A stretch of DNA of 64,000 nt from assembly GCA_038496675.1 (NCBI GenBank), contig CM076655.1, positions 23,234,118-23,298,117 on the forward strand. The letters are read 5' to 3'. The stretch's first letter is position 1; each line of letters opens with the position of its first letter. Below the pieces are notes generated by a model. The model saw only the letters and a program-made list of their open reading frames with translations. It made no database searches and was not told the origin of the DNA. A program made the translations under genes and the position numbers. Positions 11,601-24,100 of this stretch are shown one piece after another. Origin of the DNA: Rachycentron canadum (taxonomy: Eukaryota > Chordata > Actinopteri > Carangiformes > Rachycentridae).

Positions 11601-14600
11601 GTGTGTATTTACTGTACAGCAGCAGGGGCGGGGTTCACTTGAGTTTCATTTGGCTGCTGAGCTGGAAAGATCTGAGAACAGGGGACATACAGCTTTGAAA
11701 CCTTTGTGCTTTGAAAGTCCCCTAATCAACACATGTCGTTTCCAGGATCTGGTATTTAAATTTTTTTTTTTTTGAGGCTGAATTTTCTTTGCACTGAGAC
11801 ACTCGGGTTTTAGCTCCTCGGTGAAATTTGGTGAATTTCGGCCAGTTGAAGGAGCAGATTCATACGACAGGTGAGATCTAGTCAATAGAGTTCGTGCCAA
11901 GGTCACAGGGTAAACCGAAAGCAAAGTGCGGAGGATTCAGCCTCCGTCCCCTTTAACAAGTCGGATAACAAGTGAAGAACTACAGGAATGTGTCCTTTAT
12001 TCTCTGTGATAAGGTCAAGCAGATGAATGACCTGCCAGGCTGGTGTTGCCTGGGGAACGATGGCATGACGAACGCCAGATCTGCCCCTTTTCATCTGTCT
12101 CGTGAACATAGCACCGAATGTATGACTCACGGGTGTATTGATCTGTTACATGAAAGAAAAAAAAAGGTTGCACACAAAAGGAGAGAGAGAACGTCACAAA
12201 GGCAAGAAGGAACGAGAGAGAGCATGATAGAAGAACAAAAGAGGAGGACGAAGAATGAGACAAATAGACTGCAATGAGAAAGAGGGAGGGATAAATGAAG
12301 AGAGAAAGAAAAGAAAGGGAGAGAGAAAAGTGAAAAAAGTGTCAATTGAAGAGGGAGGCTGAGAGCCGGGGAATGTGAGAGCGAAACAGGGGGGAAGGAA
12401 GACAAGTCAGGACACACGCACCAACAAAAAAACCAGCTCCATCGTGAAACTAAAGTCAAAAACTAAACTGAACTAAATCTGTGTCGCACCAAGACAGACA
12501 CATACACACACGTTCATGCCTGGTGCTGTTGTATAAATCAATTAAACAGTTGCATCAGCAACAGATCTGTGGCTGCACATCTGTGGCTGTAAACCATCAT
12601 CACTGTGACAGATTTGTAATATGTTAAAGATGCATTTCTTAACTTTTCAGGTACCACGGATCAGTACAGGTACAGTTACATGAGCGGGATTTAGAAAAGG
12701 GGAGGAGGGGGAACTGGGAGAAGTAGGCACGAGAACAGAAGAAAAGAGGGGAGGATGAGGAAGGGTGTTACAGTATAGAAGAGATGAATACAGTCAAAGT
12801 CACACAGTAAAAGAGGAGTGAGATATAAAAAAGAGGAGAGAGACGCAATCACAGAAAAGAAAGTGGAAAATAAAGACGCTGAGAGATGAAACAGAGAAAT
12901 CACTTTGTTATTTCCTGATGTTATCGCATCTAATCGGCCGCGCCTATGAATGTTTCATCTTCCACAGTTTAATCAGCATTGTGTGTTGATGGGCAGTCTG
13001 GTGTATCCCATGATGCACCACTCTGCATGACAATTAAATACTTGTTTGTGGTGACCTTGAATGACTGAATCATTCAGCCTGTTCTGACCAGAGGTCTGTT
13101 TGTTGAGATTATGTATTACTGACATAGCACCGACAGTAAAAGACGCTAATTTTATAGCGTCATATGTTCACACTGGACAAATGTCACAATTAAGTCTCCT
13201 TTAAAATGTCAGTGCACAGTTTTAATCTTCTCTGTATTGAATACACAATAGGGCTGCAACTAACAATTATTTTCTTTATCAGTGTGCAGATTTTTTCCCC
13301 AACCAACCGACTGCACTTGTTAGCCTGAGTGGATGTCTTCAGATTCTTAATTTGTCCAACCAACAGTCCAAAATCCAAACATATTCATTTCACTACCGTG
13401 AGTTACTTTTGTTTTAAAATGTGACTAAAATGATGATCTTGATCATCAGATCAATCAAAGGAGAAATCCAGGTTTCATTTCCTGGCACAAAGTGAAATTG
13501 TGAGAAACATTGCAGACAGCTGCTCAGTTATCTCACAACCACCAAGTTCTTTCATTTTTCAAACATTAAACTGAAAGTCAGGTCACAGCTTGATCGACTG
13601 TGTGTCCTTTACTTTGTTATTAAACTGGACACTAAATACAGTTTTTGCATGAGATTGGTCAACACAAATTTACAGTTGTACCATCTGCAGTGCTCTGTGG
13701 ACAAACATGTTATTTGTAAATGATGTCACACATATTCATAAGTTTCTTTTACAACACTGGGTCAGTACAGTCCTAGTAATTGTTTCCCTTCCAAAATAAA
13801 GTGACTTATTGTCTTGCTAATCATCCCAAAATTACACAATCACACATAAACCGACCTTCATAGTCCATGTCCCAGTGGTTCTTCCTGATGGAGTCGTTGT
13901 CAGAGCTGGACGGTGGCCTGGCGGGGAGGTTGGGGGCGACACTGCACACAACCGGCCCCTGCGTCTTTGCAGAAGAAACCCCACCTCCCGAGGAACCGAT
14001 CTGGCTGTGTGGGCGAAGCGACCTGAACGGCGTGTGGTCGAGGTCGTTGGTGGGACCGACCAGGGAGCTCATCTCGATGGGGTTGATGTCTTGGTTGTCG
14101 GCTTTAAGGCTCTTGGCCAGACTGGGCTGGAAATAGCTGTGGGTGACAGAAGAAATGTTTTGAACCCTGCTCATATCCAGACCAGTTTTACTCAGCATCA
14201 TGATCCAGCTATGTAGTGACAGATTTAACACTAATTCATAATGTGACAGCTATGTGCATGTTGGAGCGTTTTACCCATCATTTGTCCTCTAGTGGCCAAA
14301 AATGGGTTCAGACAATTTTAACTAGATGTTGGGAAAGTTGGAGAATAGATTACGGCGGTAGTTGGAGCTGAAGAGCGTTTCTACTGACGTCCCGCTGTAT
14401 AATTGAAGAAATTCTGTCTCTCCTGGAATCGGATCCTCCTGCTGCTTCTTTCCCTCTTTCTGGTTGACTACTTCCAATTAGCTGACTCAGAGACTGTAAC
14501 CTGGCCTGATGTAATATGTTGAGGACTTCTGAACCTCTTTTCAGACACAAACATTCACTCTTACCCATTGGAGTCCTGGACACAGACCGGCTTCTTCTTC

Positions 14601-15071
14601 TTATGCTGAACATAACGTTTCCTGATGCAAATGAAGATGCCAACCAAGAAGAGCAACCCAAGCACGCTGGCACTGATCTCCATGATTTCCACATAGCCAA
14701 TCATTGGAATCACCTTCTACAGAGGCGGGACAGTGGATGGGTTGAGTATGATGTTAGTGTCACTTCTAAGACATGAGTTGATTGTTTGTCGCTCTAACTG
14801 ACCTGAGGCAGGGGGTCACAGTGGATGGAGCCGTCGGTGACTTTGCAGTCAAAGCCTCCAGGGCAGGGATTGGGCGAACAGACTTCGACCTGATTGTGGC
14901 ACCTACAGGAGTGAAGGCAGTTGGTTTTAGGAGCTGTAACAGGGATATTCTGTAGTTTCATAGTATGAACGTAGTGAAATCTAACTTGTATCAACCTCTG
15001 GTGTGTGTATGCCCAGCTGAATGATAATGTGACCCCAAGACACTGACCTCTGACTGATATTTTCCTGAGTA

Positions 15072-15103
<32 letters not shown>

Positions 15104-18100
15104 TTTTATTTATTTAGGATTGTATTTTCTGTATTGTTTTGCATCCTGCTTTTTAATCCAAATATTTTCTATATGAAAAAACATTGAAGATACATACTTT
15201 GGCAAATATTCACACTGGAGAAACTGGAACCACGAAGTGTTGGTATTTTACATAAACAATTCATTATTTAAATAATAATTAATAATATTGAAATAGTAAT
15301 AGCTGTTGATTAACTGACTAATCACTTTTTCCACTATTTTTTTCCCACTATTTCCCTTAAAGTCAAGCATTTTCTTTGTGTTAGGGTCTGACCACACCGC
15401 TGTGGGCCGCTGAGTCAGGGGCGATGGAGCTCAGTTGATGCCTCCATGGCCCAGTGAAGGTTAAATTTGGCTGACGATACCGAGAGCTTCACTGTGGCTC
15501 TCCACCTTCCGGGCTCAGGCAGGAAACATGACCCGTGACACCAACTGGCAGAGCTGCGACTGTTAAGTGCCGATGCTGCGACACTAACAAAAACCTCATC
15601 ATTTGGTTTTCCACAACACTGCCTGATGTTCAGCTTTACCTTCTCTATTTCCCAGGTGTTGAATTCTTTTGCTATATATCCCAATAGTTGTAGAGCAAAA
15701 TATAACATTCGTTACTTTTTTCCTGGACAAGGAGTTTGGATTTTGGAAGGAGAGACAGTCTTATATCCTTGTGTTTGAGCGCAGTTTGAATGGATGACTG
15801 TGCCTGCAGATGCAAACACACTGCATACATTATACAGACATTTTCCTGCTATGTGCTGCAGACACTGATTAGAATGTGACGCACATGTTAAGATAATTAT
15901 CAGAACACATCAAACACAAACCTTCATCTCTGTGCGTTACAAGTCACACAGCAAACTCCCACTTCCTGCAATTACGATCCACCACGGTCATTTTTCATTC
16001 AGTGAGTTAATCAAAACCCCACCTGGAACACGGTCCACTGTTAATACCCATGAGGAGCGAAGCAATTCCACAGGCAGCATTAATGAAAGGAGGAATATGC
16101 AAATGCAGCAGTAATTTCATTTGAACGTGACTCTTCTCTTTGTTGGCTGTTGGTGGTGTGAGCGGAATAAAACTATTTGGTTGTTAGGTTGTGTGTGTCT
16201 CACATACATAAGCAAATTCAAGGCCAGGTCAAGGCTGTTTTTCATGTTGTGATCATGTAGTTCAGTACAAGTGATGTGGCACGTAATCGGGGTTGCTGGA
16301 TTTTGTATCTGCTCGGTTTTGTTGGTTTCATTCCTCCTGAGCATCGGCATTCATAGAAACATAGTTACACATGTAACTCCTGTTCAACGTCAGCTGTTTG
16401 ATCCCAATACATTTGGGAACGTTTAAGTCTGGTATTTTAATTCCAATACTTTGATTCCGATTCTTAATAATACTTTTTTCAACAACAATTTTATCGGTCA
16501 TTTTAAGAAAAAAATAAGAAAATAAACATTATGATATAAACTTACATTTTACTTAAGTTTGATTTTTTTTTTTTTTTTCTTTTTGATTTACTAAAATGCT
16601 CAAACTCACGTGTGTAAATAAACAGCTGATGACCACCATTATTAGATCTTGGTGCTGAACGCTTGATGACTGACACTGATTTACTCGTTTGAATAATGAG
16701 GCGCTGATGGCATCAAACCAATTTGGTCAGAGTTATGTTTGCAGGTAACTTAGTGTTATCAGCTCTTGAGGGAAGGATTGGTTCGACACATGTTAAACAC
16801 TTCTGTGTTTAAGGAAAAAAAAAAACTCTTAAAGTTTGTGTGTGTGTTTACCGAGCTTCAGCATTTTCCAGAGAACAGTTGCACATGTAACCTTGAGCCT
16901 TGGGTACACACACCCTCCCGTGGGCACATGGCTGGGAGGCGCACGGGTTGTCGGCCAGCTCGCAGCGGGCGCCGTGGAAGAGTCCTGCACACCTGCAGCG
17001 CGGCTCTGCAGAGTAAATAAAACACACCCAAATGTCTGAGACAAGAGCGACTGATCAAAGCCACAGCAAGTCTCCCCTACAGGCAGCGAAAAAAATCAAA
17101 GCAAAGGTCAAGCTGATCTAACCAGAGAACACGAGTGTGTGCTTGATATTTGAAGGGAAAATAGTCCTGTAAAAAAAAAAAAAAAACAGCACTTTTCTTC
17201 TTCCTGCTGATAACTGGTCAAACACAGAAACGTGACATCAAGTCCAGAAGCCACGAAGGAGACGGAAACAGTGTCAGAGATCTGAGAAAAAAGAGAGAGA
17301 GAGAACTCCTTTGCCACTTCTCATGATCGTTCAACCACACGAGGAGAAAATCATCCACGAAGAAGAAACAGACCGATTTCTTCACCCACAGGAGGAAATG
17401 CAAAGCAATAATGACTCACACTAACAGTTTAACCTAACATTTTGGTGGCAGTTTTGCAAAGAAACCACTTATTAACTGTTTTATCACTGATATCGTGCCT
17501 ACCTGCAGTTTCCATCTACTAATTTAGTTCAATTGTGTTTCAGTTGTTTGGCAAATGCTTTTATCCAGAGGGACTTAACACTCACAGACTCTTGGTTCAT
17601 TTTCTTGTTCAAGGTCACTGTCAAAGGGCTGAACCTCCAACTTGCTGATTAAAGGCTCCAAAAAGACACTGAGCTGAGATGATTTTGTTTTATATCTCTT
17701 TCTGTTCATTTGTTTTCCTGCCATTCCATCTTTGACAAAATAAGCCAAGACCTAAAAAAGCCTGGAAAAGTCAAATCTCACTATTTTCTCCTACCCTGTT
17801 ATTTCCTTTGCTCCCTGAAAGTAAAAATGGATGTGAAGTAAACTATACTGAAGCCTCAGTAAAACACACACAACAGCAACAACTTAATAGTCGGCAAACA
17901 AACAAAACAGTCACAGTGTACATCGTTTTTCCACGTCTGCTTAAATGTCCTTGACTTGAAAGTACTTGTGGGAAATAACATTTACTTGTTGTTTGGCATC
18001 ACACCTCAGAATCTGTGCTTGAGACTTGACTTAAATGTGATTTGACACAATGATGAATAAGGGCTTGAGAAAAATAATACCTGGCAGGAACCTTCTGTCC

Positions 18101-21100
18101 GCTGAGCCACAGTGGACATTCTCTTATTGTACTACAAGAAGGAGGAATTATGCAGTTCAGTGCCCTAACAGCCAAACCTACAGTAAACACCAACAGGCGT
18201 TGATAACAGCTTTGGGGGTTCGTTTGTTTACGCTGTTCCTCCAAAGCACAGAGATCTGTATCTGCCTCCGGCTTTATGTTTGGCTTCATATCCACCTTCC
18301 TGGAAAAAGACTCGCTTCCACAGTCTGACAAAGACTCGAGAGAATATTATTTTAAAGCTCCTGCTCTTTTATCTGTAAAATTGCAGGCACGGTTATCAGT
18401 AAGTAAGTACCAATTCAAGCCACCACACATCCTCTTTTGTGATTCATAATACAGAAAAAAGACACGGCACCCCTCACAGATACCAATCTTTTCACATAAA
18501 TAACTGCATGCAAATGCATTCGGCCAATTAGAGATAACCTAAAGCGTCAATAAGTATGTGACATAAATGACCAAGAGTGGGACAAGATTTCCAGGATAAA
18601 CTCATCTTTCATGGTAGAGTTGTGCTTCATCTCTGAAGGAGACGATAAACTGAGCTCATTCGGTATATGATATTTTTACAATAGCAGGCTGCAGCACTGT
18701 TATATTTCCTTTTTTTCCCTTTGGTTTGTGGGTTGGAGCTGAAAATATTGAACAATAAGGCAGGTCTTATTCTATATATTTTTTATTGTAAATAAATCCA
18801 AGGAAATGACCAAAGCCACCAACGCATTAGTCCGTCTCAATACTTTCTGACTTCCCTACTCTGTGGCTCTCAGCCCCAACTCCCTTTCTTCAGACACAAA
18901 TCATTAAAAAGAGCTCACAAATAGATACAGTGTTTTTTTTTTTTAGGTACAAGGTCAAAGGTACAATTTCACATTTCCTCATTCATGCACTCACCTCCAA
19001 TAGCATCCTCTTCGCAGACCCCTCCGTTCTGACATGGGTTATTGTCGCAGGCTCCCGCCCTGCTGCAGCACTGGTACACCCCAAACAGCCTCCTGCTCCC
19101 CGACCCGGTCCACTCTGCCGTATCGCCCACTCTGACTGGCTCCCCATTGAACTCCAGGCCCGCCAGACAGCCAATGAAATTACGTGGCTGCCCATAGACC
19201 TCTGGAGCAGAGTCCTGAGTGACAGATGCGAAGAGCAAAGCGCCATGGGAGCGCATCATCCTGCATGGCTCGGTCAGGGTGGTGGAGGCTGGATGCTGCT
19301 GGTCCAGTGTCAGCCTCAGGGTGGTGGAGTTGACCTCCAGCAGGACGCTGTGCCACTGGCCGTCTGATACCGGATCAGATCTGATGACCAATGAGCCAGG
19401 GGTGGTTCTTCCACAACTGTAGCTGAAGTGCAGCTCTCCACTGGCCAGCTGAGGACGGAAAGTCACCAAAGGTCAATGACGCACATATTCTTTAACGCAA
19501 GAAGGGTTAAACCCAAAAGATGATCAAAATCACCAAATGTTAGCTGCGGTGACCCTGTGACTGTATATAAAGATGGATACTTGTTGACGTAGCTCTTCGT
19601 ACATCATGTATTGAAGGGGTAAGAGGGCTCAGTGAAACTCCATATGTACAGGGCTCAGACCTTGGCGCTGCAGCACTGGTCTCTTAAGAAACTATAAATG
19701 TGTAATCGACTTTGTCTTTTTTTTTTTTTTTTTTTTAAATAAACTCAGGTAACGTTGCGCCAACCTCAGATGTTGTTTTCATGTTTATATTCACAGTGAC
19801 GTTGCACTTGTGTGTGACTGTCTGATTTTAGTTATAATGCCCTCAAGTTTTCCTCTTTTCTTTACAGTTTAGTGAATTAAACAGAGCTGACAAAAAACAA
19901 CCAATTCAAAAATCTCGCTCTTCAAAGACCAAAACTATTGAGATGTTAACGTTTGACATTTTCCAACATCTGCTCTGTTAAACACATCCTTATCGGCCGT
20001 CATCTGTTTACAATCAGTTGACATTTAACATGCTTTTCAGAATTGTGTATGAATTACGTTGTGATGCTTGTTATATTGATTTGTTTGTTCTATTGTACCA
20101 TTTTTTCCCCCCGTGTCATTACTTGCCCAGAGACATTGATTTGGTGGTTTGCAGGTCAGAAGACGTCCAGACGTCTGGTTAAAACGGAACTAAACTGGGT
20201 TAAAGTGAAGAGTTTTTGATGTTTGTTTTAAATATAATAACCTAAACTTCAACAGCTTTTAAATGAAGGTCTTCAACCTGTACACAAGACCTTCTTTGTG
20301 TTGAAATATAGATATTCATGTTCTGCTTTAATAATGTTTAGATGTAACCATGTTTTCTAAACCACCAACTCTTTTGTTTGGACTTGACATAAAAGCTGGT
20401 TCGGACTCTGATTCAGTTTTTATGAACCAAATGAAGAAATAACAATAGATTTGAACATAAAACACCAACTACAGTCACCTCCAGTTACTACGTTTTTTTT
20501 TTTTTTTTTTACATCCAGCCTGTGAAGACCGCAGGCATTAGGAAGATAAACACGGCTGTGTTTTTGTTGACAAGTCTTTTGTGTTACAAATAAAATCTGT
20601 TGTCAGCTCCCCATGTTGCTGATGTTCTCAGAGCACAACAACACAGTGAGCCCCACACATTTATTCAGCATTTCATCAACGTCAGCGGAAGCCTCTTAAC
20701 GTTTCTGCCCGCTCAGCGCTTTCACAAACTAACAAGGCAGCAGCTTTTTCCTGCACATTTATCTATTCATGTTTTCTTTATGTAACTGAAGGCTCCTTAT
20801 ATTTTCCCTATTAAATATACAGATGAAGTGTGTGTTTTGTAAATTGCGAAGCATCACCCCATTGAGCACCGAGGACCGTGATGCATTATTGATGGGGATC
20901 TGCTTGGCTTCTGCTTCTTTAATTGGCTACAGGACTATAAGTTTTTTGCCTTTGTTTTATTTTCCTTCTTGAAATATTTGAATTTTAATCATGTAACACA
21001 TGATCTGGTTGCGCAGCGTTCAGGCTGCTCCCTGGTTTGGTTTCTGTTGGAGGTGATGAGGGAAAAAACAAGGAATGATTTCTTTTTGAGGGACAGACCT

Positions 21101-24100
21101 GAACAATTCTCCACATGGATCAATGACAGCTCACAGGGAAGGGGAGGGAGGTGAGGGCTGCTCTGGCTTATCATGGGAAGATGCTGGCAGAAAAACAAGT
21201 GAAAAACCAGACATCCGAGGTGCCGGTCACTTGTCTTTTAATGTATTTTACATGACTGATTTATAGTGGATATTTGAGGAGAGATAGCACAGTTTGGCAC
21301 ACCGAGGATTTTACAGTATCAGCACAGCTGATGTAGCTCGGGCGCAGTGTCAAGTCAAACTCCACAGGGACTGAAGCTCCACAGCATCAGTGCTTCATGA
21401 TTCCATAAATCACAGACTCCAGCACCGACACAAACACTGCAGGTTTCCTGCAGGGAGCCTTAATGCTGCTGGGCAAAGTTCAATATGCAACAATGGCTGC
21501 TACACTCGTGCGCTCTGCTTGCACGTGATGTATGTGCACTCACATACAAACAAAGGTATTAAACTGAGTGGATGCAGGAGCCAGCGTAGCACCTCTGCAC
21601 TGATTAAAGCTTTACTGAGCGTGCTCACTCGCTTTGTGGTTACACATAATAAAACCGGGTAACGTGGGAATAGCATCACCGGCTGTGGCTACATTTACAT
21701 GTACGCTAATATAAAACTGAAATAAGGCAGCGTGTATATCTGCATGCACCGTTTCATTAAAGGAGATGAGAAGTCATTCAGTCCAGTAGAAACTGATGGA
21801 CACTAACAGACCCCCTCTGGTTAACAGACATGGAGACTTATAAGGGTCTCAACAGCTACTCGTGTAAAACGAACAGATTTACAATTAATAACTGATTGAA
21901 ATATTCAAACACCCACACCATCTCACATTGTTCAGGTCTCGACTGTAGTACAGTCTTTTGTGTGTGACGTTTAAATCCAAATGTTGAACTGAGTAGGAAA
22001 CAGTTTTTAAACTGAGAACGATATTAGATTAAATCGCACAAAAACTGACCCAGGATTAGGTGGATTATGGGCCAATGTCTCAGATCAGACCTTCTCTATT
22101 GATGGGCTGATTTTTCCAGGATGAAGGTCAGTTTAACACTTCTATTTAATCACACTAACACAAACATACTTGCATACATACATGCAAAACCAAAACTTGA
22201 AATGAAGCCTTCTGGATCCGATCTGATGTGTGACATTGTCTGCAACCATCTTAATATGAGATGTCCACCAGTTCACCAGTCTTTATATCCTCACAGTATT
22301 TATCACTATCAAATCATCAGCAATTAACTGTGAATGGGTTAGTCCCATAGAAAAAAATGTACCTGTAACAGTGTGGTATTAAAAGGGATTTTTCAGTGAT
22401 GCTGATGCTAAAGCAGGTACATTTTCTTCTATTCAGATGGATCCAGATCGAGGGTGTAAGGGCAGATTGTGACCACCGATGACAGAGGGCTCTATCCTCT
22501 GGTGACCATGAATGTCTGAACAAAGCTTCATGACAATCAAAATATTACTGTCTGACCAACTCACTGACAGGAACAGAATGGCATCATCATCACTGTCAGC
22601 CGTTGAGCTGAGCTGCTGCCTCACTTAGTGAAAGGCCATGTGTTTTACTCCTAATATGAATATACCCCCCCCCCACACACGTTCAGTCGGGGGAAGCTAT
22701 AAGCCTGAATCGACATGAAAGTCAATCACTTTGCGTTAGAGCAGCACGGGGGATGAGTTTTGGTCCACTGATTCCACACCAGCGAGTATCTGAGTCTTTG
22801 CTCATCGTTGAGTCTGCAAACTGCTCCGCTGTCAGGTCTGAGCTGTCGCTCCTCGTCCAGGACCACTTTTTACTTCCACTGACAAGTCACCTTTACTTCT
22901 TCTACTCGCCCTGCCACAGCAGCTTTTCATTCAAGCTGCCACCATCTTTGTTCCAAAGGTGACGACTTGGAGAGAGATGCATGAAGAAATGAAAGAATTA
23001 GAAGCAGCAAATAGGTTTGAACTTCTACTCTACTTCTGTTTTTTTTTTTTTCTTTGTCAAAGATGTGGCTGTTGATGGAGAATACTAATGTGATCTTTTG
23101 GTTACATGAGAAGTCGCAGATGCACGGTAGCTCCCGTCCCGAGGGGAATTAATTGCGCAAATAGCATCTTGTGTCTCCAGGAAGTTTCTTTGAAGTTATC
23201 ACAAAAACCAGCTGTGGGGACTTCTCAGATGACCACGTATAGAACATCTTTTTGAAGGCATTTCTCCTCACAATAAATCAGGCAGGGACCCACTTTTATA
23301 TGTGCGAGCCGAGATCCAAAACCCAGGAGGAAGAACCTTGGGAAAGACTGAATGCTGCTTTTGAAGTTTTCCGAGAGTCAAGATGATTGAATATTCTCCC
23401 CGAGTGCACGTGGATGTCACACAAATGAGTAGAGTCCACAAGGGGAAGCATCGCGCAGCATTAAAGGCCGGATCAGGCTTTTTTTTTTTTTATCTGTTTA
23501 GAGAATTATTCATGTCTCTCAAAGAATACAACAATTCATTATTCTCTTTTAACGTGCCCCTTTAATATGGCACAGCAGACCTTGTATTGTAACATGGAGA
23601 TGAATCTTTCCGTCCCTTGACAGTTCTAAAAAAAAAAAAAAAAAACACGTCAGTAAATCTTGGAAGACGGCAAGTTTTTCATTAACGCTCCTGCAGAAGT
23701 CTCACTGGAAAACTGCAGCATGCTGCGTTCAGAGCCAGCAGCAGTTGTCACCACTTGAGTTAAAAAGGCACTGATGAGCTGATTACACTGGAAAAGCAGG
23801 GGATAACATACCGGACATGTATTGCTGGCCAAATGAGCCACTGTGTAACTTGTAAGCGTGTGCATGGCGGGAGTTTACAGCCAGCTCTGATATTCAGTCA
23901 GGCATTTAGCACAGAAACACGTGAAACAATCTGCCATGCGGTGATAAAGGGGAGGCGTGCAGGGTGTGCTCAAACACGTGATGGTCTGCAGGACTTGGTC
24001 AGAGAGAACCGGCGAGGTCCAGACAATTTTTCCTGTCAGCACAGAGAACCTGAAAAGACCTGGCTGGCATTTCACAGTGTGGAAGGGCACGTTGTCTCAA

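Larger units (their letters stand above)
8671..13855 (-). other. fat2 intron before the last exon (5.2 kb)
   Basis: No coding sequence seen. It holds a (CCT)n tract at 9385-9405, three purine-rich tracts on the plus strand (about 10541-10850, 12150-12400 and 12690-12900) and a dispersed repeat at 13249-13400. Open frames inside the purine tracts are low complexity. Confidence 0.8.

Noticed and set aside
12015..12459. Minus-strand frames of 82 and 110 codons
   Set aside because: Same reason: the second purine-rich tract.
13867..14216. Plus-strand frames over 89-113 codons
   Set aside because: Shadows of the conserved cytoplasmic exon w19, whose minus-strand frame carries FAT family motifs.
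15415..15708. 97-codon minus-strand frame in an intron
   Set aside because: No recognisable domain, no splice sites in phase with fat2, and ordinary intronic context.
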